Positions 1 to 12,739 of a DNA stretch of 64,000 nt are shown piece by piece (the stretch's first letter is position 1; every line of letters begins with the position of its first letter). The stretch is from Siphonodentalium dalli. Lineage: Eukaryota > Mollusca > Scaphopoda > Gadilida > Siphonodentaliidae. The position numbers were made by a program, and so were the translations under genes. The notes below the pieces were generated by a model. That model did no database searches and was not told where the DNA came from. It saw only the letters and a list, made by a program, of their open reading frames with translations. The stretch lies in NCBI GenBank assembly GCA_032622095.1, contig CP136066.1:50242480-50306479 (forward strand), in the 5' to 3' direction.

Positions 1-420
1 CTCGTGGGGAGGGGCACTATAATTGATAATGTGTTTTGTCGCCGATATCCACCAAACTTGTATATAGTCATCTCCATGATATAATGAATATAATTGTGCG
101 GTTTAAAGATGTCAAAAGTGGCACCGCTCGCGTCAGGGATGGGGAGGGGAGGCGTACAAAATCGTATGGTTTAAAGACGCCATATGGGTGCCGTTGGGGT
201 CAGGTATTTGGAGAAGATGGGCACTAACATTGACAAAAATGTTTTAGCCGCCAATTTCCACCAAAGTTATATATAGTCATCCCCACCATACGAGTAATCT
301 AACGACTTGGTTTAAAGAAACCGATATGGCCCTATTTGAGTCAGTGATATGGCGGGGAGGGGCACCGAACGTGTCTGAACAAAATTTCACCAACCTTATA
401 TAATCATTATATATTAATGG
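1..420. repeat. Degenerate tandem repeat, unit roughly 140-200 bp
   Basis: Three related blocks begin near 7, 210 and 350. Each has a GGGGAGGGGCAC-like start, then a CACCAAA(C/G)TT(A/G)TATATAGTCAT-like segment. Short open frames here are not gene-like. The left edge may be cut by the window. Confidence 0.55.
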
Positions 421-1690
421 AATTTAATGATGTGGGTTAAAGGCGGTGTCGTGGGAGCAGGGGTTGTGTATAGGAGAGCAACCGAAAGCCGTGATAAAAC
501 ATTTTATCTTCGATTATTACCAAAGTATATATACACATGTGTGCATCCCAGTGAGTCTAATGGTGAGTCTAATTTATAGTTATAAATTCATCTTCATTAT
601 AATTGCCATGCTGTTTGCATCGTTCATAGAGCACATGAGTGCATTTTTCACTAATAAATGGCTCCAATTCATTCATTTGTTACATATATTCTATTGAGCA
701 TAAAATGAGATGGTTCCATAAATGGCCGTATTTAGGGTACAGTCCCCCCTTTAATAAATGGCAATCATTCCGACAAGGTGACTCCCTACTTACAATCCAT
801 GCATGCTGGGGATGAAATTGTGGGCATGTTGGGTATAACATCTATGAGAATAACAGTTTGAGCAAGGGTATTCTCTGGTCCCACCAGATGACCACATCGG
901 AGGGTTTCACATCACTTTAACAAGACAACGCCGGGTCACCCTGCAAGTTATTAATAATCACCCCACGAAACAAGTCCTAATGTGAATCTTAATTGATGGA
1001 AATAAGGAAATATGAACTGATTTTGATCATATTTGTTTATGCGTGTGCATGGTGATGTGGTTCGTTAACTACGCTCTTGCGTATCCAATGATCATATTAT
1101 GAAAAAGTGACCTGGTAGACACCAGAGAATATGGCATCCAACATAACCGCCGTTTTTTTTATCAGAAGAGAAAATATTGTGAAATCCATGCAAATATATT
1201 ATTATGACTTATGGTTAGCTTTCGGGCCCCACCGAGATGGCTGCTATATACCCAGCCGAAATGGACAAATTGACAATTGGAACTCACTTTTCTTGTTTCC
1301 GGGTCATCTGCACAATGATGTGACTGTGTCTTTTTGTCCCACCGACCCCTTCTTACCACTCAAAAGTGTAATCCGAAATATTACCAAAAAATATATAATT
1401 TTGGATTCTAGTCAAATGTTATGGGGAGATGCTCTATGAACAGTGGCGGATAAATATAGAACATGGATTATATCCCCCCCACAGGGTGTCCTGCGATCAC
1501 TTACAAGTTGTCATTGTTGGCGAACGTTGCCACTTATAGAGTAACACTGTGATCGAGGTGGATATGGACACGTTATTGTTCCACGCTCTACGTAAATATA
1601 AGAAGTAGATATTGATTATTTTCGTTCCGTGGATTATGCATTTAAGTTTGTATTTGTAAGTCGGAGTTTTGTGTGTGCAACGACTCCATG
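421..1690. other. No recognisable gene or repeat
   Basis: AT-rich sequence. Open frames of 60-100 codons overlap on both strands, show no family resemblance and have no splice context. I see nothing to annotate. Confidence 0.5.
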
Positions 1691-1909
1691 TTCCGTACAA
1701 TTGATGAAACAATTGAATAGAATTATTATAATCTACTCATAGCCCCTCTGTTAATTATATTTTAGAATATGCACACAACAAAGAGATCGATCGAAATTTC
1801 AAACAATTTAATACTACAATAAATAAGATAAAAATAAACAAACACAAAATGTTACACAGGCGTCGATCGTATATCTTTAATATCCGTTATATTTCACATA
1901 TCACTTTCT

Positions 1910-1912
1910 CGT

Positions 1913-1945
<33 letters not shown>

Positions 1946-1972
1946 TCGCCCTCTCTCTCCCCACTCTCCCCA
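1910..1972. repeat. CT/TC microsatellite
   Basis: Almost uninterrupted (TC)n with a few CCC and TA interruptions. Confidence 0.9.
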
Positions 1973-2669
1973 CTATTTTACTCTAATATCCATCTGATCC
2001 CTGTTCTAACTCCAGCATATACGCTCTATATGCGCCTTTGAATAATTAGCGCACACCTGGTCAATCGACAACTTTATACCCATCCTGCTTTAGTTAGCTT
2101 GTGTAGAACGACTCCATGTTCCCTGCAATCCATGTCACAATTGAATACAAGAAAACCATAGTCAGAAATGGCCCTCAAGATCATATTATTAGGCATATCT
2201 AAAATATATTGCAGCTGTAATGTAGTGATTGTGAAAAATCTATATATAGGTAACAGCTATTATATGCAGATCATTATATGTGATAGTGTTTGTATGTGTG
2301 TATACTGTGCACTTGGTGAGAAGGATGTGAAAACATTTTTTAAATCGGACGTGCCAAACTAAAGTTTAATTTCAAATATTTAATCACCATATAAATCACG
2401 TATGATATGTGTTCACAAACGGCGCATATATGTTCTAATTGGTTGAAATGTTCATCGCCAAAACATGCAACGGCCATTGCATTGATACACCAATAACCAT
2501 ACACCAATTGCCAAAATGTGATATGACGAACGCCTTGACGATTGATACGTTATTATGTTGACGCGCTGCCAGCTGCGCAAATATACTAAACTGTTGGTTT
2601 CTCCGTTCTCTTATACGACATTTGAATTGTGTTCGGCTGGCGTGTATCTCCTTTGTTGTTTGTTCTAAT

Positions 2670-2960
2670 TTCTATTGAAATAGAGGTATGAACTAGCATG
2701 CAGAATAATAATCAGGCCAAAGCTCTGGATAATCGTTACATGATTCAAGTACGCAAATAATACGTTTCTTTATCACATTTAGCCCATACAAGTACGCAAA
2801 TACATATTCTAATTTCATTTGAAATAGTGGTCTGAATTGTGCATGAACTAGCATGCAGAATAATAATCAGGCCAAAATTGTCTATCTTCGTTACATGGTT
2901 CAAGTACGCAAACACTGAGTACGTTTCTAATCACATGTAGTACATCCAATTACGCAAATA
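2670..2960. repeat. Direct duplication of about 160 bp
   Basis: The segment GAACTAGCATGCAGAATAAT is present near 2,690 and 2,847, with matching downstream sequence (TACATG.TTCAAGTACGCAAA). A diverged tandem duplication; no coding content. Confidence 0.75.
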
Positions 2961-3099
2961 CTGAGTACAATTTAATCACATTTATCCCATCACCTCCTAT
3001 GACAGGGTCAGATATACTCGCCAGTATACACACTAAGAGGGCCTAATGGTGATCTAAGAATTGCCTCAGGTAATGCACTCCTGATATCAACTTTGAAAA

Positions 3100-3440
3100 T
3101 ATGGCCTGTCATGAGCGTTAATTAAATACATGTATGGTTCCATGAGGGTTAATTAAAATATGGTCACATCCAGAGAGAGAGTTAATTAAAATATGGTCCG
3201 ATGAGGGTAAATTAAAATAAGGTCAAACGAGGGTTAAATGAAATATGGTCCAATGAGGGTTAATTAATATATGGTGACTTAAGGTCCAATGAGGGTTAAT
3301 AAAAAAAATATGGTCGCATGATGATTAATTAAAATTGTACCTAGATTGTTAATTAAAATATGGTCCCATAACTGATCAGGGTTAATTAAAATATGGTCCC
3401 ACGAGGGTTAGTACAAATATGGAACCATGGGGGTAAATGA
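3100..3440. repeat. Short-period repeat, about 25-30 bp
   Basis: About ten diverged copies of GAGGGTTAATTAAAATATGG. Irregular spacing marks an old minisatellite. Confidence 0.8.
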
Positions 3441-3884
3441 AATATGGTTCTAAGTATAACAAAACGATGTTAAATAACATGTTAAACGCCGATATAAACA
3501 GACAGCTCGAAGGGTTCATTTGCGAAATAAATTTCTTATAGCATCCTCAATTCCCTATAACGCGCGATTTCCCGTTCCAATTACTTTTTGGCATGCGGCT
3601 AACAAGCCATGGTTCAATAAACCATGTCGAGACAGAAGCTATTATGCTCACTCTGAAATAGAAACGAGTACGCAGTACGACAATACCCAAGTACCTTTCT
3701 AATCATATCTCGACCATTGGCCCATTGACAAGTAAAAAATACCTTCACAGAACACACCCATAGAGGGCGCAATAATTATATGTTAGAATATGTACACAAC
3801 AAAGAGATCGACGCTCACAATGTAATACTACAATAAATCAGATAAAATAAACAAACAAAAAGTGTTACACTGGTGTGTTATCTT

Positions 3885-3887
<3 letters not shown>

Positions 3888-3938
<51 letters not shown>
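3888..3938. repeat. CT microsatellite
   Basis: Pure (CT)n tract of about 50 bp. Confidence 0.95.
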
Positions 3939-3939
<1 letters not shown>

Positions 3940-4384
3940 ATCTCAGATGCTCTTATTTCTGTTCTAACCACATGCTCATGTCAAATTGAATAGAAGTATT
4001 CGAATATACTCATAAGATAATCTGATAGTTATGTTTTAGAATATGTACACAACAAAGATATCAATCGAAATTACAAACAATGTTATGCTCTTATCTCTGT
4101 TTTAACACCATCAACATGTCAGAATTGAATCGTAGTATTATATTATAATATACTCATAACACCATGCGATTGTTATATTTTAGAATAAGTTATGTACACA
4201 ACAAAGAGATACATCGAAATTGCAAACAATAAATAAGATAAATAAGATAAAAATAAACAAACACAAAAAGTTTTTAATATACATTATATGCCTCCTTCTC
4301 TCTCCTCTGTCTCTCTTCCCTTCTCCCTCTGTCTCTCACTATGATCCCCATCGCTGATGCTCTTATCTCTGTGATAACCCCACC

Positions 4385-4870
4385 AATATGTCACAATTGA
4401 ATAGTAGTATTATAATATACTCATAACACCCTGTGATAATTATATTTAGAATATGTCATGTACACATCATGTCACAATTGAATAGTAGTATTATAATATA
4501 CTCATAACACCCTGTGATAATTATATTTAGAATATGTCATGTACACATCATGTCACAATTGAATAGTAGTATTATAATATACTCATAACACCCTGTGATA
4601 ATTATATTTTAGAATATGTCATGTACACAACATATCACAATTGAATAGTAGTATTATAATATACTCATAACACCCTGTGATAATTATATTTAGAATATGT
4701 CATGTACACATCATGTCACAATTGAATAGTAGTATTATAATATACTCATAACACCCTGTGATAATTATATTTAGAATATGTCATGTACACAACATATCAC
4801 AATTGAATAGTAGTATTATAATATACTCATAACACCCTGTGATAATTATATTTTAGAATATGTTATGTAC
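4385..4870. repeat. Tandem repeat, 81-82 bp unit, about 6 copies
   Basis: TGTCACAATTGAATAGTAGT recurs at 4,389, 4,470, 4,551 and 4,633 and then at the same spacing. Copies are nearly identical, so amplification is recent. The unit derives from the 1.7-5.25 kb repeat block around it. Confidence 0.9.
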
Positions 4871-4986
4871 ACAACAAAGAGATCCATTGAAATTGCAAAC
4901 AATTTAATACTACGATAAATAAAATCAAAATAAACAAACACAAAATGTTACACTGGTGACGTATCTTTAATGTCAATTATATTCCT

Positions 4987-5055
4987 CCCTCTCTCGCGCG
5001 CTCTCGTCTCTCTCTCTCTCTCTCTCTCTCTCATCTCTCGTCACCTCTCCTTCTC

Positions 5056-5102
<47 letters not shown>
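4987..5102. repeat. CT microsatellite, compound
   Basis: Two (CT)n tracts split by a CGCGCG and CATCTCTCGTCACC interruption. Serine/leucine or arginine/glutamate open frames over it are microsatellite translations, not genes. Confidence 0.95.
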
Positions 5103-5106
<4 letters not shown>

Positions 5107-5249
5107 TATCTCCATCTGTGATGCTCTTATTCCTGCTCGAACCACATCGTATACGATCATTTCAATAACATTAGCGAACATATAGTCAATCAACAGCTTT
5201 AGACCCAACCAAATAGAAACAAACCGCATACAAACTCTTGGTCCCATGC

Positions 5250-6085
5250 TGCTTTAGAAGTGAGTCTTAGTGAGATCTCGTATAAAATTTACTATCTTAA
5301 CAGTTGGTTATCATCTTCCTGTGTGAGCCGAACGACCGCAAAATGTTCATAAATTACTGTCGTCTCCGTTACCAAGCGATAAAATACAGAAGCAAATTGT
5401 TGTGAGCTATTCTGTATCAATATGACATGTCTTATCGATCTGTGTCTATTGTTTATGTGTTTTATGGATCTGTGTGTATTGCTTATGTGTTGGAAAAAGT
5501 ATGTTTAAACCAAAAACAAAATATGACTAAATATTAAATACACAGTTGTTGGGAACTATTGTCGCGACAACTTTATTATTTTTCCATTGCTAAATGCAGG
5601 TGCTGTTGGGGAAAACTACTTTTTATGTAATATTAAGTGGGAGGTCAAGTGATAAATTTTGAATGAGGATTTCCAAGCAAATCTCACAGCTCCAAAGTTA
5701 TATATGAATCAGTTGTCTGGGAATTAAAGCAGCCTTATTGATAAATAGACATATCATTTAACTGGGGGTTGGGCTTGATAAATTGTCAATTTTTGCTATA
5801 TATTTATTTTTGAGAATTTTTTCTGGAATTACAACACTTGACCTACTTTTGAAAAATCAATATAAAATTATAAATAAATACAACAACCTTCTAAAGGAAC
5901 AATTGCAAGCCGGCCCGCCAGATAAATATGTATTGTTTGCAATACCACACAAAGTCACAACCAGAAATAGTTGCCATTCTGTAACTTTTGCTGCGGAGAT
6001 TTACATGGAAATTCCCATTCAAATTTGGTCAATTGACATCCTCCTAAAAATCTCGTGGATAACAAGCGATCGATCGAATTACAGT
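5250..6085. other. No recognisable feature
   Basis: AT-rich; a 101-codon open frame at 5,783-6,088 has no recognisable domain. Confidence 0.45.
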
Positions 6086-6088
6086 TGA

Positions 6089-6651
6089 ATGGGTACTGTA
6101 CGCCATTTTCAATAAATTCCCGGTAATAACAACGATCTAATATCGATATTATATAGAAAAATAAGTCAATTGAGTCTAAGATGTATTCTGTAAACGACCA
6201 GGTTAATAGGTTATCTTAAAATCAAAGTTAATAATTTGATATAAATTTAATTTATGGCTGGAGCGATAAAATAAATTAAGAATTTCCGTGTACAAGACGC
6301 AATCAAATTAATTCACGGATAGTGGATTGGGCAATGCGTGGCACACGTGTTTGTGTAAACAGTCATATTGATACGGGTCGTAAACTCAATTCACTTACTG
6401 ACTGGTGACTATAAAATAACGTAAATGCTATATGGGGCTAGTATACATATAATATAACATTTATTTGATGCATTTGCTTGAAAACTGTATAAAAATTACT
6501 CGACGACGACAATTTGTATTTTCGCATTCCGGCTAATCTGCCATCCATAACATTACTTCGGACTCAACAGACTTTCAAATAATGGAAATCTGGTTACGTT
6601 ATTCTACGACTCAGAGACAATAGAAACCAACAACAACTTTATCCCTTTAAA
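6089..6651 (-). mobile_element. Diverged MITE, GTACTGTACGCC family
   Basis: The left end reads GGGTACTGTACGCCATTTT and the right end contains TATCCCTTTAAA. The inside matches, in reverse orientation, the intact copy at 21,723-22,304 (shared parts include GACTTTCAAATAATGGAAA- and ATTTATATCAAATTATTAAC-like segments). It is an older copy and its target duplication is not clear. Confidence 0.7.
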
Positions 6652-6720
6652 TAAACCCCTAGATTTTGGTTCAATCAAACGTGAATCATTGCAGAAATAG
6701 AGAAAACGATGCGAAAAGCA

Positions 6721-7187
6721 TATATGTGACCCGCCATATCAAATCCAGTCGGAAGTCGGGATTTTTTTACCCTGTGCCAATGCATTCTCTTATATATGCG
6801 AGTCGACCATAGGTCGCCTCGCATATATAAGAGAATGCATTGGCCTAACAATTTTTTATCATGTTTTTTAAATAAATGTTTCTTACAATTTTTAGGACAT
6901 AAAATAAAAAAACACCCATTACCCTGCAGGGAGCCCCGCACATATATAGAAGCACCTAGAAGAGTGTCGTCTGCTCATGTTTGTCTGGGGCTCTGTATGG
7001 GTGAAATTATAAAATTGTTAAAGAATACAAGAACAAATTATTAAAATTGTAAAAAATTGTTAGGCCAATGCATTCTCTTATATATGCGAGGCGACCTATG
7101 GTCGACTCGCATATATAAGAGAATGCATTGGCACAGGGTAAAACAATCCCGACTTCCGACTGGATTTGATATGGCGGGTCACATATA
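6721..7187. mobile_element. MITE family A copy 1, with two internal hairpin modules
   Basis: Ends form a long inverted repeat, TATATGTGACCCGCCATATC on the left and its complement on the right. Just inside each end sits a self-complementary ~69-bp module (6,778-6,845 and 7,064-7,132) built on CCAATGCATTCTCTTATATA. The middle is AT-rich with no coding content. Family by ends: unclassified. Sister copies lie at 25,601-26,066 and 40,361-40,806. Confidence 0.85.
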
Positions 7188-7407
7188 TGGAGCATACGGA
7201 GGGCAAGCAACAAATCATAAATCAAAATCAAAGACGATGACGATGAACTAGAGAGTGTGGTGCATTGACTTATGGATAAAAGAGATTCATCTGGATACGA
7301 GAGCGCAAAAGAACAAAGCCTTTCAGCTGGTTGCACTCCGTCAAATATCGATACCGACTTTCAACGGAGAACTTATCTATACGTTTTTGGAAAAGTGTCC
7401 ATGTGCA

Positions 7408-7485
7408 ATAATAAAAATAATAATAATAAATAATAATAATAATAAATATAATAATAATAATAATAAATAATAATAAATAATAGTA
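7408..7485. repeat. (TAA)n microsatellite
   Basis: Interrupted AAT/TAA run of about 75 bp. Confidence 0.95.
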
Positions 7486-7489
7486 TTTA

Positions 7490-8150
7490 TATAGCGCTTT
7501 ATCCCAAATGTTCAGTTGAGATATCGGCGAGAATGGCGTTACAATAGTCTAGTTTTGAAAATACAAATGACGAAACAAGTGTCTGTGACGATGCCTGTGT
7601 TAAATGTGGCCGTATACATGGCAGTATACTCATATCGGAAATATTCAGAAGTTCATCGTTTAAAAAGCTTCCTAGTTAGCGAGGCAATGTGTGCAATTGA
7701 TGGGTTACCAAACTTACCCCAAACATATTCCTATTATGATGATGCACATGCATGTATAGCCGTATGTGTCTTGATCAATTACTTTGAAATCGTCCATATC
7801 ATGTTCGACAAATTGAAATGGCTCCCTACCGTAATGTGGGTATATTTACTTATTGTATATGTGTAGTTTATTTTCGCGAAACGTAACATTACCACCAGGT
7901 TGCATTTCCACGTGCAATATCAACGGTGTGAGAGCTTGTTCCACGTGTTCATAATCCTGCAATAGATTTGTATAACACTACTTTAAATTAAACGCCATCT
8001 ACCGACGTCTATAAATTTTCAAACAAAGATAAAATATTCTATTTCTAATTTGATTTTTTTTTGTTCACGATAAATTCTTCCCCGTTGATTAAAATTGACA
8101 GCGGTGTCTGCTAATTTTTGGAAAATATGTATATTTATTTTAAAATTACT
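7490..8150. other. No recognisable feature
   Basis: A 116-codon open frame at 7,516-7,866 on the plus strand has no recognisable domain, signal peptide or splice context and is probably chance. Confidence 0.4.
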
Positions 8151-8154
8151 TTTA

Positions 8155-8600
8155 GGTTGGAATTGACTTATTGGCTTTAATTCAACCTTTATTAATTTAC
8201 ATATGACGTTTATAAATTTTAAAATGACTTATGTTAAGTTGGAATTGACTTATTGGCTTTAGTTCAAACTTTATTGAATTACATATGACGTTTATTAATT
8301 TTAAAATGACTTCTTTTGAGTTGGAATTTACTTATTGGCTTTAATTCAACCTTTATTGATTTACATATGACGTTATTAATTTTAAAATGACTTAAGTTAA
8401 ATTGGAATTGACTTATTGGCTTTAATTCAACCTTTATTAATTTACATATGACGTTTATTGATTTTAAAATGAATTTTGTTAAGTTGGAATTGACTTGTTG
8501 GCTGTAATTCTACCTTTATTAATTTTCATTTGACGTCTATTGATGTTCATTTGACGTCTATTAAGTTGGAATTGACTTGTTGATTATTAGTTAACACATA
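8155..8600. repeat. Tandem repeat, about 82 bp unit, 5-6 copies
   Basis: The unit contains TTGGAATTGACTTATTGGCT, then TTTATTAATTTACATATGACG. Later copies drift in sequence, so this is an older array. Confidence 0.9.
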
Positions 8601-8747
8601 GTGATTTTTATTTGATTTTGTTTAAGACAAAATGGCCGCCATACAGGGCATCTATAGACTCGAATATGCGAATGAATTGAATTTGTATTCCAACTGCCTT
8701 GTGAGTAACCGCACAATTGCACTCACCAACACGCTGCATCTTATAAC

Positions 8748-9137
8748 CCTTTACCCAACAAACCGGCCAAAACCGGCCAAATAAAGCTTCAACAGCCTAA
8801 AATATCTTCGGTCTGTCTCAATAGAACCATACAAATATGGATATCATTGGAACCGGCTCCTTGACCACATTGTGATAGTTACAGTTATGCCCTGTGCCAA
8901 TGCATTCTCTTATATATGCGAGTCGACCATAGGTCGCCTCGCATATATAAGAGAATGCATTGGCCTAAAAAAAATCTTTTTTTAACACTTTTTACCATTT
9001 TTCTTACATTCTTTAACAATTTTATAATTTTTAATGTGTTAAGCCAATGCATTCTCTTATATATGCGAGGCGACCTATGGTCGACTCGCATATATAAGAG
9101 AATGCATTGGCACAGGGCCCTTCTGTTGGGTAAAGGG
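8748..9137. mobile_element. TTAA-type MITE, family P copy 1
   Basis: Ends are CCCTTTACCCAACA and TGTTGGGTAAAGGG, flanked by ATAA on the left and TTAA on the right (TTAA target, one side mutated), as expected of piggyBac-like elements. It holds two copies of the ~69-bp hairpin module. Sisters are at 35,876-36,256 and 41,548-41,905. Confidence 0.85.
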
Positions 9138-9234
9138 TTAAGCGTATAAGCATCATACAAGCCTATGCGAAGCAAATAGATCCTCACCTACTACTCGTGG
9201 TGATCTCGACAGAAAACGGTCACATTTTCCTCAT

Positions 9235-9515
9235 CGCAATTCGGAAACCAGAGCACGCGCGGCACTGAATTCGGTCAGTTCTAAAGGTACTATACAGTTC
9301 ATAATGATGTTGCTATAGCAACCGTTACAAGAGACCTATCACTGCAAAAACTAGAAATTCAGAAAACCAGAGCTCGCAAGGCAACGAATTCGGTTAGACT
9401 TCCAGGTACTACAGTACATAATGGTGTTGTCATACCAACCGTTTCAAGTCACCAATCAATGCCGAACTAGAAATTCAGAGACCAGAGCGCGGCAATGCAT
9501 TCGGTGAAAACCGCG
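9235..9515. repeat. Tandem repeat, about 125 bp, 2-3 copies
   Basis: Repeated blocks with AACCAGAGC.CGC, GAATTCGGT and a TACTA.CAGT(T/A)CATAATG core. Diverged. Confidence 0.65.
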
Positions 9516-9559
9516 AAAGTTATATATGAATGTGAAATTGCTGATTTATGATAGATGAA

Positions 9560-10565
9560 TAGCATTTATGATATTATTATCAATCCCTTTACTATACCCC
9601 TATTTCTGATTGGACAAAAGCCGTCACATAATAATATGGTAAAAAGTCATATTGGACTCCAGTCCCGAAAGTCATATTGAACTCGAATCGAGTCCAATCT
9701 GACTTTTATAAAAATTTATCGGGTCTCCGACTGACGTCACTGAGTAGGCAGATGTTTCACTTCCGCGTTGATTTTTTTTTCACTTCCGTGTTTACTGTTC
9801 CAATTTTCAAATGCTTTCTGATGATAACACATGATTGTATAAACAATACTAACAACAGACACAAACGTGACATTGGACTATTAGAGACAAAAGTGACATG
9901 GGACTATAGTAGATGACTGGCCGGTACTGCGGGATAAACATACAGATCTAATAAAACTGTCATTAACGCCACCGGTGTATACTGTTCTATAAATTTTAGA
10001 AATATGTGGTCCTATGGGCATTTTATAAATAGATAATTGTCTTTTCCGGTTATTTTGGGACGCGTTAAAGTTGTACTGCGACCCCGAGTCCGATAAAAGC
10101 TGTAGTTGGAATTTCCAAGTTCGTGAAAGTTCTATTGACTATTGTTTTAGGATATTGTAGAAAGGCTAATCTGGCCGTGTCAAATTGAGCTAATAGCGAT
10201 GGGATATCTCGCAGGACAACACATTTCGGGTGTTCGTGGGGTGTGTATTCGCTGGATGTCTTATAGTTGCAGTATGTAACTATTATGACCGCGTTAATTG
10301 TGTACGATGTTTAGGTATGAACAATGGATGGGCCATGCACACTTGAAGATTTTATGGCGGGAACACAATTTTTGATCCGCATTTAGAATTTTCTGGTTTG
10401 GTGAATGAAAAACCTGCAGTAATAAGCCGTAGTTTTTTGTAATAATTTGAAGGTTTAGTTGTTTTAACGGAATTCTGAGGCAGTGCATTCGTGTAACCAA
10501 TATATTTTATATTATAATTTATATTTATGGCTAATAATATGATCTTCGGGGCGTTACCATTTCTG
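9560..10565. other. Unexplained AT-rich sequence with short inverted repeats
   Basis: Contains AAAGTCATATTGGACTC / GAGTCCAATCTGACTTT around 9,645-9,715, related to the palindrome at 10.6-10.7 kb. No gene seen. Confidence 0.4.
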
Positions 10566-10569
10566 ACTA

Positions 10570-10732
10570 TGGTTTTCTTGTTATACAATGTTGTGTAAAG
10601 TATGTGTTCTCTTGTACTCGTCCAGGTTGTGGTGAAAAGTCATATTTGACTCGACGCTGCGCGTCTCGTCAATTATGACTTTTCACCACAACCTGGACTG
10701 GTACTAGAAAAACACATACTGTACACAGCATT
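10570..10732. repeat. Large palindrome, arms of about 75 bp
   Basis: The left arm (ATACAATGTTGTGTAAAGTA, then CCAGGTTGTGGTGAAAAGTC) reads back on the right arm with few mismatches around a short centre at about 10,657. Likely a foldback MITE. Confidence 0.85.
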
Positions 10733-11159
10733 GTATAATAACTGTATAATATATCTAAGAGCTATCAAGATAAACCCACCCCACATGCACACACAATTGT
10801 GTAGCCGAACTGTCAATCAATATTGTATTTACTTTAGTGTTTGGCAGCTCTAATGCGTTTATAATTACCTCAGAACTCAGACGAGAGAGTAAGGGAGTAG
10901 ATTATAGTCAGATGTAGAGTATAGCACATTAATATTGACAAATTGACCAAGTAGCATGTCTCACGTTTATTTATTGTTAAGTCCAACTTTGCCCCTTTGT
11001 ATTGCCGAAACCATTTAATCAAATAGGAATCCCAACTATCCATGTAACCTTCACACCAGATGCCAGATTAATCAGATAGGACTGGTGATTCCAAAGAAGT
11101 AGATGTTTCAATAAGTTTCAGTGATTTCAATGGACAGAACAATTATATATCCCCTAATC

Positions 11160-11625
11160 ACACCCTTCTTGACCAGTCAATCCCATTTTAACAAATATTT
11201 AGCCCAGTTACACAAGGACCCTCCATGCCAAATATAAGCTAAATAGGCCAGATGGTTCTTGAGAAAAATATGTTTAAGAATTACTATGAAGGGAAAGAGT
11301 TGTTCACCTGGCTGCACCCTATTTGTCCTCATTTGGACATATCTGAATTCATGTCACACAAGGACCATCCATGCCAATTGCCAAATAAAAGCTAACGATG
11401 ACTTCGGGGTCTTAAGAAGAAGACGTTTTAAGAATAACTATGGGGGGAAGAAGTTATGTTCCAGTCTCCGTACCAAGTATAAGCTAAATCGCCCCAATGG
11501 TTATTGGTAAGAATTGTTGACGCGGATTGATGGATGGCCGATACGACGACCGGACGCAAGGCGGACGACGGACGAGGAGTGATGACTACAGATCCATCGG
11601 AGACTTCGTCTCAGGTGAGCTAAAA
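11160..11625. repeat. Probable dispersed repeat
   Basis: Two related passages (near 11,205-11,290 and 11,355-11,450) share ACACAAGGACC.TCCATGCCA and AAGAATWACTATG segments. They are followed by a GGACGACGGACGAGG tract and TCGGAGACTTCGTCTCAGGT. This style of text is common in mollusc dispersed repeats; assignment is by resemblance only. Confidence 0.45.
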
Positions 11626-11723
11626 AGCCCCTATCCCCCATGGTTTAACAGATAGAACACAAGCTGACAACAATCACTGGCATTTGCCTTCCATGCTATG
11701 ACATCTTGTTTCGTACGTGTCTC

Positions 11724-12379
11724 TCATTTGCGTCTGAGCATCATGGTTGTGCTTCTCACAGAGTGATAATAACCAAATGCTGTCTCCCATTGCATTCCTT
11801 GTCCAAATTGAACACTTATGCTGTTGATGTATTCGCCGTTCAAGTTGCTCGTGTGACAGCAGTTATACCACCACGCCCCGTGGAATGCGATGGGACATAT
11901 ATATCCACCTATTAATAAGGTACAAGCTGTTGTTGTGTGGTCATTGTCATAAGTGCTGAATGCTCGACCTTCTTGGTACAGTAGGGAGTCGCCTGCTGTT
12001 CCTTCTCCCCATGTTGTTGTGGTCGCATAGAAGCTGGCGTCGTCGCCGAGGGCGAAGTTAGAGTACTTCGCATATCTGTTCTCCATATCAGCTGAAGTTA
12101 GTTTAACATACAGCTCAGTTGGGCCAATGTTGGTCAGTTGATGAATCGCTTCCAAACCGAGCCAATACTCGCCATACATCGATTTGCTGCCGAATCCCTG
12201 GACATATTCCGTCCAATTCCGGTAAAAGTCGACCAGGCCGCTGGATCTTTGTTGAAATATTGTCCAGCCTCCGTCGCCGGTCGTCATGTCACAAACGACC
12301 TTCACCTCACCTGAACCACTCGGGTTGATGCTGTACACGCCATCAGTTCCGAAGCCGGCGTCCTTCAAGTCTTTACAGT
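11724..12379 (-). CDS. Fibrinogen-related domain (FReD) protein, last exon
   Basis: Encodes a complete fibrinogen C-terminal globular domain of about 215 residues. It starts CKDLKDAGFGTDGVY, followed by GGWTIFQQRSSG, WLGLEAIH, a calcium-loop-like STYDNDHTTTAC and the hallmark GAWWYNCCHTSNLNGEY. It ends MMLRRK plus TGA at 11,724, where the family usually ends MMIRP. The exon opens after an acceptor (CTAAACAG, then AC TGT) in phase 1, so it needs an upstream exon; there is no ATG at its start. FReD proteins are secreted recognition molecules (ficolin, tenascin and angiopoietin relatives) that bind glycans or acetyl groups. The PAN exon at 19.8-20.1 kb on the same strand is the likely 5' end, but phases show at least one exon missing between them. 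It could be a separate gene. Confidence 0.92.
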
Positions 12380-12739
12380 CTGTTTAGTGAATACGATACA
12401 ATAACGGTTTAATATTTGTATATTACATGGCTTATTCATAAGATAGTAATGGTCATACACTAATGATTCTGGATTATCTTACAAATTATATTTTATGGTT
12501 TTAGGATCATGTAATAATTATACACGCAGGCTCAGATTCGACAATTTCGTACTTAGTGTAAACAATATGTCTTATTCTAGCTCTCACGTGTTACATAAAA
12601 ATATAACAATTTGACATTTTAAATAACAATTAATCATGGTGCAGCAGACATGTTAGTATTCAATGTATAGAACGCATAATAGCCAATAGTGTACATCAAC
12701 CACAACTTGTAAGCGATTGCAGGACACCCTAGGGCAATA

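Larger units (their letters stand above)
1700..5250. repeat. Block of a locally multiplied repeat with CT microsatellites
   Basis: A segment with the core AGAATATGTACACAACAAAG, followed by a TACTACAATAAATAAGATAA-like stretch, occurs near 1,765, 3,785, 4,030, 4,180 and 4,855. It is often followed by a (CT)n run and then a TCTTATYYCTGTT segment. The order suggests repeated local duplication of one unit with independent microsatellite growth. Confidence 0.7.

Noticed and set aside
4970-5247. Serine/leucine-rich and arginine/glutamate-rich open frames
   Set aside because: Products of the CT microsatellite.
8885-9187. Open frames with the recurring peptide MRVDHRSPRIYKRMHW
   Set aside because: This peptide is the translation of the MITE hairpin module, appearing wherever the module does and on both strands.
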